Shown one piece after another: positions 1 to 10,498 of a stretch of 64,000 nucleotides of DNA. A model generated the notes under the pieces. It saw nothing but the letters and a program-made list of their open reading frames with translations, was not told where the DNA came from and did no database searches. Both the position numbers and the translations under genes were made by a program. Positions within the stretch are counted from its first letter, which is position 1. Each line of letters begins with the position of its first letter. This DNA comes from Nissolia schottii (taxonomy: Eukaryota > Streptophyta > Magnoliopsida > Fabales > Fabaceae). The stretch is from the NCBI GenBank assembly GCA_003254905.1, contig QANU01104607.1:1-64000 (forward strand), read 5' to 3'.

Positions 1-1110
1 TTGTTTTAATTTCTTCCTTCATTATGCGTAGTTAAACTCTTTGTTTCAAGGGCCTTAATATAACTACCAATTATGACAATGTTATGTTGTCTTGCATGAG
101 TTTGAAAAAAAAAAATGTGTGTTCCAAAGCCATACCACGTCAGAGAGCACCTATGGAGGTGTCTCACAAGCGCGAAGACAATTGTTAGTCGAAGAAGAAA
201 TAGTCAAATATGGCAACCTAGGAAGCCGCTTCCCAAAGAGCCAGATCCACCTTTTAAAGAGAGAAGATAAAGTTTCTTTAAAAAGTTTATGGAAGAGCAT
301 GCTAAATGAAGAGCAATGCCTCTTCATTATGCAGAGAGCTAATGTTTTGGAACCACCTGCCAAAAAAACTATGGCACCTTCATGTTGCACCCCTCACTAA
401 CAATTTGGGTTGTGCCAAGATTCAAGGGTTTATATATCAATTATCGTAGCCCGATCGAAATATAACACACAAGCGCTGATAGTACTAAATAGTAAAAGAC
501 GATTTTATGCTCATAATTTTCCTATAAATAAAGTGACTCTAACTTATTCATTTGTAACATAGCCCTGCATCCTAAGGTGAAGTCAGAGCAAAAACATTTT
601 GGCAATTGAAAACGAGAATTATGCTATAGGAAGAGGCATTTCACTTATCATATTTTTCAATTGTTCTTGCTTGATTTACTTTAACGGACTCCTCGGTGTT
701 CATTGAACTCAACTTTAAAACAGTGTACTTCTTGGTAGAATAATCAGAGGTTGAGCGAAAATCTGAGAGGAATAAACACAACTTCTGTAGTTGCGTGTGG
801 GGATTCAAAGTTAATTTACGCTTCTAATAAATTGGGTATTGCTAAGAGATTAAGTTGTCACTCCAAGTAAAGAGGATTACTTGTTCTCAAGAGAGACTAG
901 TAATTAGAATAGAAATCTCAACCATCATAAAGAAAAATTATTAATTTGATAGTTTGGGTTAAATTAGCAACATCGTAAGTAGGTGAAGGCAAGTGTGCGA
1001 GATTATCTTCCCATTTAATCATCAACCCTTTTGTTTGGTAGTGAAAAGGGGAAGAATCATACTTTAAAAAAAAACAAAAAGAAAAAAAGAAAAAAACCTA
1101 AAACAAATTA
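1..1110. other. Left-edge intergenic stretch, no gene recognised
   Basis: AT-rich sequence with no recognisable domain. An open frame of about 100 codons at 92-400 on the plus strand has no family resemblance that I can see and overlaps an equally long frame on the other strand, so I do not call it a gene. Confidence 0.4.
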
Positions 1111-1119
1111 CAAGCTAGG

Positions 1120-1440
1120 CGTCATCATGGAGGATCACTACGATCTCGTCCAGAGGAGCAACTCCATATACCATGTGAGTTCCACTAAGAGCTCCAATGT
1201 GCGCCAAGATATCTGTACACCGATTTGCAGTTGGCAACACATGATGAAACATCAACCTGCCAAGATAGATTCCAGAAAGGGGGAGCAGTGTTGTTGGGGA
1301 GCCATGGTAAAGCCAGCAACCTCTTTACAATCGGACTCGCAGACGATACAACGATACCCATGCTTCCAGGCCAAAGGGAGGCCTTCCTGAATAGCAAACG
1401 ACTCTGCTATGGTCACATCCTAGAGAGCGACGTGCATAGA
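1120..1440 (-). pseudogene. LINE-type RNase H (RVT_3-like) fragment, degraded
   Basis: Read on the minus strand, this stretch resembles the RNase H-like domain that follows reverse transcriptase in plant LINEs. It contains a piece like AESFAIQEGLPLAW, then CIVCESD (the acidic beta-strand motif), and further on, in another frame, ANRCTDILAHIGAL (the usual ...REANRCADALA...GA ending). The pieces lie in different frames with a stop between them, so it is not functional. The family comes from memory of RVT_3 domains in plant L1-type elements; no reverse transcriptase part was recognised next to it. Confidence 0.5.
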
Positions 1441-1819
1441 AAAACCAACAAGATGCATGCATCTGTATTTAGCTTCACAACACTTCATTTTCTGCAATTT
1501 AATTATTTGCAACCCCACCCCCCAAACCAAACCTGCGTTTTAGACATTGTTCTTCGGTGAGAAAAGGACTATATTCTCAGTGTCACCAGTGAGAATGTAA
1601 AGTAGTCAAATAATGTTGCCAGCACGTGTATTAATTTAAGAGATAATGATTCCTTTTTGTCTGTTTCTTTAGAAGGATAATTTTGTCCTTTTAAAAGATT
1701 TAAAGTAAATCAAATTTTTTGTTTATTAAAAAAAAATAAAAAATACTCTCGAAACTCTCCTTCTTTCCCATTTTTACATCTTTAGATTTAGATCCTGTAA
1801 ATTGAAATCCCTGTAAAGG

Positions 1820-1905
1820 GAGAGATCTCAACATTAGATCATTAAAGTTGAGACTCATTCTCACTTTAATAATCCAATGGTGAGATAAGTGAGCTGTCTC
1901 TTTTT
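1820..1905. repeat. Short foldback repeat
   Basis: An imperfect inverted repeat. The arm beginning TCTCAACATTAGATCATTAA pairs with a downstream arm ending CCAATGGTGAGA. It is MITE-like in size, and no target-site duplication was identified. Confidence 0.45.
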
Positions 1906-1908
1906 TAG

Positions 1909-2111
1909 AGAACCTTTACCCCACATCCTTACCTTCTTACTATCCTCATTCACCATTAGATCCTCCTCCAAGAGTCACTCCCCTAATTTTTATTGCCATG
2001 ATCTTTCTCTAATTTTTTTTATCTAATTAATGACAGGGGAGTGGTTGTCGGAGGAAAAGCTAATGGTGAACGAGGATGGAGAAGAGGGTAAGGGTGTGGG
2101 GGCAAAGGTCC
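1909..2111. repeat. Foldback element with arms of about 75 bp at the duplication breakpoint
   Basis: The left arm (about 1909-1986, ending CACTCCCCT) is mirrored by the right arm (about 2036-2111, beginning AGGGGAGTGG). The arms share the inverted text TTCACCATTAG / CTAATGGTGAA, and a loop of about 50 bp of AT-rich DNA separates them. Homology between the two potassium-transporter units starts immediately after it, at about 2112. Confidence 0.55.
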
Positions 2112-2333
2112 TTGCTCGTGCATTTGCAACATCTAAATTTAAGTTTCAACAAATAATTGCCCAAGAGTAATTCTTTAGAAGGCATTTTCTTCTTTAATGG
2201 TAAAATCGATTCCCATAACACCATAAGGTGTTGTTAATATGCTACACTATGCTCAACTGTGCATAAAATGGAAATCACAAATGATACAGTTTACCGATCT
2301 TGAGGCAAAGTAAAGGGAAACAGAAAGGAAGGG

Positions 2334-5300
2334 CTATACGTAGAAAATCTGACCAACATTTAAGAGACTCTCATGAGGGATATTCAAGATCACACTGTTA
2401 TCCCTGCATATCTTTCTGAGAAATGCATACATATAATCAATAGCTATTTTCTTGTAGAACCTTGACTCCCTCCTTGCCCTAACAACTGTGTTTCCTAGTA
2501 TGTGAACCACTCCGGCATCCCTGCAACTGTTCAGAAACTCGAGCTCATCAACCTCAGTCTGGCTGCTTATGTGACCAGATGAATGGACAGAGAAATCCAC
2601 ATTTGATGAAACTGTGTTTTCATCATTGTCCAACATTCCATCTCTTGACTCCGCCGTTTGCTGTCCATATGAGCTGTATTCTTCTGAATCCGAGCATCCT
2701 TCCATCATAGACTCGAGCCGGACAAACAAGAAAAGGTTGTGAAATAGTTTATTCTCAAAATCATCATCTTTCTTGTGCAGGTCTTTATAGCCATATCGCG
2801 CCACGCAGCGAAACATGTGCAGATTATTGGGACCAATCCGCTTGACAAGAAACCGCTCTTCCTCCGGGACAGTGTAGACAGGAAGGTACTTCACACACAA
2901 CAAAACAACAACAGAATGGACAGCAGGTAGGTTGGTGATGAAATGAGAGAATATGTGGGGCACTCCACTGGCGAGCTCTGTGTAGACCAGTCCAACTCCG
3001 GGGACACGAACAAGTCCTAGACTTGGGCTAAGCCCAAGAAGCCATGCCATAGAGACCCTATTGTGCAGTTCAAACTCGTAGCGCTTCAGCGTACCATAGT
3101 GCCAAACAAGCATGATAACAAGAATCACTCCAGAAATTGCAAGGGGCGCCCAACCACCTTGATCAACTTTGAAGAGCACAGCAGAGAAGTATGTGCATTC
3201 CACAATCAATGATATGCCGGTGAAAACGGCGACCAGAATCCAGTGGCAGTGCCACACTAACAGCATGATTAAAATCATAAGCAACGTTGTAACCAGCATG
3301 ACTATCATAACTGCTGTACCTGTAATGACAACGCCAACTGCTATTATACAACTGTGTCAACACTTGAAAGCAGAGGTGCAGCAACAAACATGTCGATCAA
3401 GTTTGTGCTGCTTAGACCCATTGCCACAAATTTTCAATTTCTTTTCATTAGGTATATTTGCTGTTTCTTTCTGCTTCGGACGATTCAACAAGGGAGAAAC
3501 TAACCATATGCGTTTCCAATCTCGTTTTGATTCTTAAACCCAGCAGTGACAGCAATGCAAAGAATCATGAGGATCCAATTGATGTCCGGAATGTAAATCT
3601 GGCCAAGGAAGTGCTTTGATGTGTGTACAACTTTGACGCGCGGGAAACAGCCTTGAGCAAGGGCTTGCTTAATAATTGAGAAGGTTGCAGATATTGTGGC
3701 TTGGCTTGCAACAATAGCTGCGGCTGTTGCCACAACAAACACAGGCCAGTATATTTTGTCTGCAGAACAAAGAACAACCAAAGGTAAAAATATCAAAAAC
3801 AAATGGAAATTCCAATGTGAGTGTATGGAAAACCTGGAATAGAACGGTAAAAGGCATCCTGCGAATGATTCAAGTGGTTCATGAGGTAGGCGGCCTGTCC
3901 AGAGTATGCTAAGAGAAGGCAAGGAAACACAACTAGAGTAAATGCAATCTGCACAGATGATACTGGAAAAAATGCTAAGTCGGCGAAAAGAGCCTCCGTC
4001 CCTGAAAATAATCGTCGCCGGCGGTTGTCAAGTTCATTTTATTAATGATTCTGAAATGTGTGTGTGGGGGATATCAGCAGCAATGAAAACTCAAACTGGA
4101 TTGTACCTGTTATGCTGAGCAAAATACCACCCAGGGAAGTCCAACCTTCTTTCCCTCCTCTTCTAAAGTACTGATACACATATACGGGTGAAAATGCTTT
4201 TAGCACAGTGCTGCCATATTTCCAGATGTTGAATATACCTATGCCTCCAATTATGAGAAACCAAAGGAGGACAATCGGAGCAAAGAGCCAACCAACTCTA
4301 TCAGTGCCATAATGTTGCAAGCTGAATAATCCAACTAATATTGCAACAGCGACCACAACCACCACACCTGTGTATAATCCAGGAACAAGAGAGAAAAAAT
4401 CAAGACCAAGAAACCTGTTGAAACTATAATGATCATTACACACAGTGCTAGGAATTGAAGAAAAATGCACTGATAGAGAGGAGTAGCACCATACCGCTAT
4501 CCAAATCGGGGTGATTTACCTTGATGCCACCAGCAGCTGATAAAACTACCAAGGAAGAAATCGTGATCAATATCCTGAGTAAACTGAAGATGTATTTAAA
4601 ATGATAATTAAGTCAAACTCAACCCAAAAGCTAACTCAATGATTATCTTATCTTACCCTTATAAAAACTATCTAGGTTATATCTCTAAGCAACGTGGAAA
4701 AAATAAATTAACCTCGAAATTACTCATACTATTGTTTTCTAATATATTTACTTTCATAAAGAATAATACTTTAAACAAGCACCATACAACTTATAATAAG
4801 ATATCAAGTCCAAATAACTCCTTTCCCCAAACTTTCGTTTTGTTTCTATATCATTTAGTATTTCTTTCTTGCTACAATAAAACACTCATAAGAAGATATC
4901 AAACAAAGCACAAACCATTTTTCTTTCTGGTAGACATTGCACAAATGAAAAAGCTTAATCTTAGAAAGCACAAACCACTTTAAAATACCCCACCAATTTT
5001 GAGCTAAGAAAATACGCCCCCTTTTCATCATTAACTCAAGCAGGAACATCAATATGGATGATACTGATTTATCTGCTGCAGTGAAAAGAGATCCGACAAT
5101 TATTGAAGCATATGATTGATGATAGAACTTGGGTCTCACATTTGCAGAAGTATAACAAAGAAATGGGAACAAAAAGATCAGCTGCGGACAGAAGGCGCAT
5201 ACCAGACATAGCTGGGGTAAGAATCCCATCTCCAATCACCATGCAGGTACCAAAAAGTACAAGCATGAGAATAGTGTTTTTAGTAAATGCTCCTGTCTCT

Positions 5301-8300
5301 AACCATCTTTTGGTTTTTGCTGCAAAAGACCTCTCATCGATGGAAGACCGGCTATATGTAGTTAGCTCTTTATCGGTACGATGTTGGTTGGGAATGGTTT
5401 TAATATTTGCATGTCGACAGAGCAAGGAATAGAGAGCCAATGTTCCACCTGCTCCACAGATGTAAACTTGCTGAAACTTGAGTGCAACTCAGCAAATGTC
5501 AAAATGACATATCTGTCTAATATAACTTACATGGAAATATTAGTGTAATTTACTTATTAAGGAATCCACTTAGATTTTAATTAAAATGTTAACTTCTAAA
5601 TGAAATCTCAGATATTATTTATGTTAGGCTCTAAGTAGCCCATTTACCACCTAGCATTCTGCTCATATGCAGGGGAAATTTTCTGGTATTAAGATATCCA
5701 TCCTTATCATATTAGGATACAGCAGGCATTATCATATTAGATAAAAATATTTATTACACAGAATATATGAGATGAGAAACTTATTGAAAGAAAACATCAT
5801 CAAAATAGATTAATGGAGCTGATTATCATAGCGCAACCATAAAGTTGTAATACATTAGTTAGAGTTTCAATTATACAATTATAAATATCTTGATCACAAA
5901 ATACAAGTACATCGATCTATACCTTGGCCATTGTCATTTGCTCTTAATACAATAAAAACGTACTTGAGGAGCGGCACCAGTGTAAGAGAGTATATAATCA
6001 AAGAAAGAGCTCCAATCACATCCTCCTGATCTTTAGCTCCATGAGAAAACGTATTACTAAAAACATACAAAGGGGAAGTTCCCAAGTCTCCATAAGCCAC
6101 ACCAAGACTCTGATATGCAAGCCGCAGAGTCAACAGTGCAGAAAATTTCTGGACACGTCAAAACAACATCAACAAGGAATCGCATACCAAATGCTAGTAG
6201 CTGACATAATATCTTACTATTGGATTTGGAACAAAGATACACAAATTGAAAGTTTATCTTCAAATCACTCAAAAGACATGTAAGAGTCTGTATTTCTCAT
6301 ACTACTTGATATTTAAATTTGTACTCGACGCTCTCTTAAGTGTTTGAATTTGAAATGAGATGTACAGTTTTATTTCAAAGTTCAAACCCATGCTCTGGAA
6401 TGAAATTTAGAAGGCCTTTCTTGATTCTAGAAAAAGCCATAACAAGCAATACTGTTAAATTAAGCCCTCATTGCCGTTTTTAAAGAGTATAAAACCATGC
6501 AAGCGCTTCTTCCACCCAAACAGCTTAATTTTTAGGGAGAGTTGGATCCTGGCCGAAGCCTCTGTCAACCTGTGGTCAAGAGTCCAATACTTGTCAGGCC
6601 CCATACTTTCACTCCATCTTACAGCTCGCACATTGATACTAAATTAATGACCAAACTCTCCAAAAACATCAAGCTATTAAAAGAACACCAATGAATGATT
6701 TTATAGCTCTAATGCTATGTTTGGTGACCAGAAACACAGAGAAAGGGACAGAGACATAAAACATAAGAGTACAAGTCAATATTGTATTTTGTTTGGTGAC
6801 AATGTACAAGACACATTTATTTGTATCTATATCTTATTTGATTTAATAGAGACAAGATAGAAAATACACTTCAAATGACTTAAATACCGTTATTGCATTA
6901 ATTTAATAGAAAAAATTAAAAAAAAAAAAACCCACGCATACATTATCCTAATTTGAAATGTTGTGTTCATGTGTCCTGTCTCTGTGTCCCAACAAAATAG
7001 AGGTACAGAAAATACACAAATTTTCTGTCCTGAGACACAAATTTTTGTGTCTGTCTCAGTAAATAGACAAAATTTTTGTCTCTGTATCTCAGTATTTTTA
7101 TTTTATCTCAATAAATAAACATTGCCTAATGGATCCCATCACATAGAGCTCTTTGATCGTAAAGGGAGGACAATGCACGTGTCCACCTTATCTTAGGCTT
7201 AAATCTAATACATTTATGAAGATTGTGGTAACAAGAATTAAACTTTAGACCACTCAATCCTAAAGGTTCTCATACCATATCAATTAGCTCTCCTAAAAAC
7301 TTAGCATTGTATCAAAGTCTCTATGATCAAATGGTTAAGAATTTGATCTTTGCAACTATGAATCTATGATTCTTCATAGTTAAGTTGAATTCCATAAGAA
7401 GGTAAAATAGGCTTGTGTGGCTTGTTCTGTGGTTTTAAGGCCAAAAGGCTCTTACACAAGGAAATGTGCTAAAAGATATAAAACCATTATAGTGGTTCCA
7501 TCTAAGCTTAAACTTCTTAGATACTTGGTCCTTTTTTTTCTTACTAAGACAAGAGGGAGGGGGGAAATGGGAGTCAAACCTTACACTTTCAACGTAACAA
7601 GGTGCAAGAGCAACCACTAAGCCATGGGTTCAACCGCTAAATACTTGGTCCTAGACTACTACTGTTAACAACTTAGGATATAAAATAAGTATTTCACTCA
7701 TAATTTATATGTAAAAATTTTATTTAGCCCCTCTTTATTGTCATTCATCTTTTCAGCACTTTATAAATAACCTAAGTTTTTCATATAAGTAGTCTAAGGA
7801 GTAAGGACCACATTCAAATTTCTAATAGACAATTCAGTTAGTGACTTTTGGACATGAACCTTTTCGTATGTGTTGCAAAAAGTATATCTACTATGCTACT
7901 GTTTCAGATTGGAGTTCTAATCACAATGAGACATAAAAGAGCAAACACAATCAAGGATAAACAAAATAAAATAAAATAAAACAAGGGAATAAGCTAAGAA
8001 ATGTATAAGAATGCAGAATGATGAGGAAATATGCTTGTATTTCACCTTATTTTTCTTGGTTTACGATGGCCTTCAAGCAAAGCTCAGCTCAAAGAAATTA
8101 ATAAAACTCTGAGTGAGTGAGGTGATAATGATATCTCTATTTCAAAACAAAGAAATTAGGCAATAAAACAGCTAAAAGCAGTACCTTTTGTAACACTTTT
8201 AAGCTTCTTTGACTTTTTAATTTCTCTAATACAAAAAGATGAAGAAAAGTACAAAAAGAAAATGTAACAAATTGTTGACATCGCACTAAATCATAAGGAA

Positions 8301-8640
8301 GGTACGAATTGCTTTGAATCGTGAATTGTAAGATTTTGGTAGCTATGACCTAAATTATTACATTTTTTTTCTCAATTGGATAGATTATTGATGAACCATC
8401 GTTACAAGTATATTCAATTAGGCATGATACGTTGCAGTTTCAGTGTTTCACAAATAAAACAAAATCCAATTCGGTAAGAGAAAGGGAAAAAAAAAGAATG
8501 TTAAAAGGAAAAAAAAGAGTTGCATTGCATATTACATTTTCTCTGCACATATTTCTGAGCCTTCCAGCTTCTTCATCCATAGGCTGGTCAAGCTTCTCAC
8601 ACGCAACCCACATACTGCCATTCTTGTCAGTGTCCTCCAT
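2334..8640 (-). CDS. KT/HAK/KUP potassium transporter, KUP9-like (tandem copy 1)
   Basis: Predicted K+ transporter of the KT/HAK/KUP family, a multi-pass membrane protein driving potassium uptake. Coding exons (minus): 8536-8640, 5923-6148, 5203-5448, 4495-4545, 4107-4367, 3834-4001, 3505-3759, 2334-3319. They sum to 2298 nt, 765 residues plus stop, and every junction is GT-AG in phase. The family signature GDLGTSPLY lies near residues 55-63, followed by [16 protein letters not shown]. The C-terminus ends GQIFYV. The N-terminal [16 protein letters not shown] segment is typical of Arabidopsis KUP9 as I recall it. The start is the only in-frame Met before an upstream stop, giving an N-terminus 7 residues shorter than copy 2. 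Oddities: the conserved LGPSLG reads LSPSLG, and 19 residues are missing from the Ser-rich cytosolic tail relative to copy 2. The frame is intact, so it is not an obvious pseudogene. Subfamily assignment is from memory; expression is unknown. Confidence 0.88.
6713..7128. mobile_element. MITE-like insertion in intron 1 of KUP copy 1
   Basis: The terminal inverted repeats are imperfect: the left end runs TGCTATGTTTGGTGACC, and the right end read in reverse is TTAGGCAATGTTTATT. Internal text such as AGAGACA / TGTCTCT also pairs. The same intron in copy 2 (around 21870) runs straight through without it, giving an empty site. No coding capacity is seen. The superfamily is undecided. Confidence 0.6.
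7521..7652 (-). mobile_element. tRNA-derived SINE with target-site duplication (KUP copy 1 intron 1)
   Basis: Read on the minus strand, the body (7533-7640) has a pol III box A-like TGGCTTAGTGGTTG, then a box B-like GGTTTGACTCCC, and an A-rich tail next to 7533. It is flanked by a perfect 12-bp direct repeat ATACTTGGTCCT at 7521-7532 and 7641-7652. Copy 2 carries the single, unfilled ACTTGGTCCT site near 22484. That gives three independent lines of support for a retroposed SINE that inserted after the gene duplication. Confidence 0.85.
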
Positions 8641-10219
8641 TGAAGACGTTGCAGATATCCTTAATCTTCAGATTATTTTTTAATACGTAGAATTTCTATT
8701 TTTGTCCATGCAAGAACGGATCTCAAATTGACTCCACTTTTTGCTCCCTTGAGGTGCAATTGTCAAGAATGAATGAAATCCAAATGACCCCAAAATCCTT
8801 AAATTACAACTGAAAATTACCAAATTGTCATTTAACTAATGAATTTGCGTAAGTACAATAATCATGTAAAAACTAGCAAAATCCATCGCAAATTAAAATC
8901 ATTTAAAAATAAGCTCTAGATGAGCTCGTGTCACATTTTGTCATGTTACAAGGGATAAAATTGTGTAACTTTAGAAAGTGTCAATTTAATTTATGCAAAT
9001 TGAGAGTATCATATGTAATATCACCTAAGGAGAAGGTTGTCATGCACTCTAAACTTTCATTTTGCGATGAACCTTGTTTCACACCGTGCACTTTAAGTTG
9101 GACTTACCTATTATAACTCATTCCTCATATATTTTGCCAGTTAACATCTGTCTTCAATCCCTTCTCTTTCTCTTTTCCCTTTCATTTGTCTCATTCCCCT
9201 TCCACATCCGGCAACCCCCTTTCCCTTCCATCACCGGCGACGGCTCTGCCTTCCATCGCTAGTGATCGCCGATCTGCTTCATCTCTCACCGCCTTCATTG
9301 TTCCCTATCTTCTTCCTTTCTCACTTGTGGAGCTGTGGTGGAGGATCGTAATGGACATGGTGGCCGGCGAGCCACTGACAAGCAACCATCGACAAAGAAC
9401 AAAGAAGAAGCAGATCTAAGAAAGGATTTAGATACATGGTCTAAGGATTTTTTTTCTAATGTACTAGTTTATCCTTCATCTCTTTTATAATTTTCTTTAT
9501 TAACCATCATCCTTCCACCACCCCTTGCCCCACCTTACTTCCACCGCCGGTGCTACCCTCGCTGCCAGAGATCCAAGAGAAACCCAAAAAAAAAATCCCA
9601 TAAAATTCAACCTCTGAACATAGAAGAATCTTGATGAAAAAATATAAGTTAGAAAAAATTAGAATAAAATTATAACCACTACCATCACAACCACAACAAC
9701 CCTTAAAAATCAAAACTTTACAAAAGTTCTAAGCTTAACCAAAAATCAACGAATGGATTTTTTTTATTTAAAAAAAAAAACTGACTAGCTACAACATGGA
9801 GTTTCTATTTTTACTGGAAAATCCAACAACATCAACCCACAAGAATCGCAACCACCAACACAAGTGCACAACCATAGATCTGAGAAACAATACATTGTCA
9901 TTGTAGATAATGAACCAACTCAGGATTAACAAATAACAATCAAATAATTAATATAATAGAGTCAATATTACAAAGTACTTTTTGTAAGTCATAATAGCTG
10001 TCCAGTACCCAATTTCACCCGTAGATGAATTTACATGACACATGGACGGCTAACAATATGATAGTCCACGGTACACCCAAAATATGCCTCAAGATGCATC
10101 ATGCACCATAAATGACGAGGATCATTTAAGACTCCTCCCAAAGTCTGATGCATTTCATCTTTTAAAATTGTCAACCTAGCAACTTCAGTTATATCACAAA
10201 AATCAATTTTCCAAAAACC
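8641..10219. other. Upstream region of KUP copy 1, no gene recognised
   Basis: No homology to the region upstream of copy 2 could be seen, so the promoter of copy 1, if it has one, is of different origin. A CT-rich stretch around 9140-9330 could be a 5' leader or mere low complexity. Near 10010-10219 a minus-strand open frame of about 60 codons (containing DPRHLWCMMHLEAYF) ends at a stop and is cut by the Copia insertion; I do not recognise it. Confidence 0.4.
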
Positions 10220-10224
10220 AGCTA

Positions 10225-10498
10225 TATTAGAGTAATGAGTTATTTCATTAGCACTAGCTATTTAACTAGCCTAGCTTAGTTTACTTGCTGATCAAGCTTG
10301 GTTGTTAGTTAGTTATTTTTCTGTTTTCCTTCCCATAACAGAAAGGTATTCTGTTAGCTGCTGTTGCTGTATATAAACCATGAGTTACTTGCTATGCAAG
10401 CTAACCGATTCATTCTTCAATTTCACTTGTTCTTCTCTCATATCTCGATGGCTCTCTTCTTCTCCCTCTCTCGGTTCTCAAGCCCCTGAGACTCAATA
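10225..10498 (+). repeat. 5' LTR of the Copia element
   Basis: 274 bp, beginning TATTAGAG and ending CTCAATA. It contains a TATATAAA box-like stretch near 10370, and the primer-binding site follows directly. Confidence 0.9.

Larger units (their letters stand above)
2112..8660 (-). repeat. Tandem duplication unit, copy 1
   Basis: This segment is homologous to 16607-23080 over exons, most intron text and the 3' flank. The shared 3' text begins at TTTGCAACATCTAAAT. Beyond about 8660, upstream of the gene, the two copies no longer match. Differences are mainly transposon insertions in introns, listed separately. Confidence 0.75.

Noticed and set aside
92-400. Open frame of about 100 codons near the left edge
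   Set aside because: No domain, no homolog known to me, and an equally long frame on the opposite strand; ordinary chance ORF.
7290-7400. Shared AAATGGTTAAGAATTTGATC tRNA-like text in both KUP introns
   Set aside because: Present in both paralogs with no boundaries or target duplication; possibly an old SINE scrap predating the duplication, but not supportable.
2334-8640. KUP copy 1 as a pseudogene
   Set aside because: All eight exons join in phase with GT-AG introns and no internal stop, so an intact gene is the better call despite the truncated 5' region.
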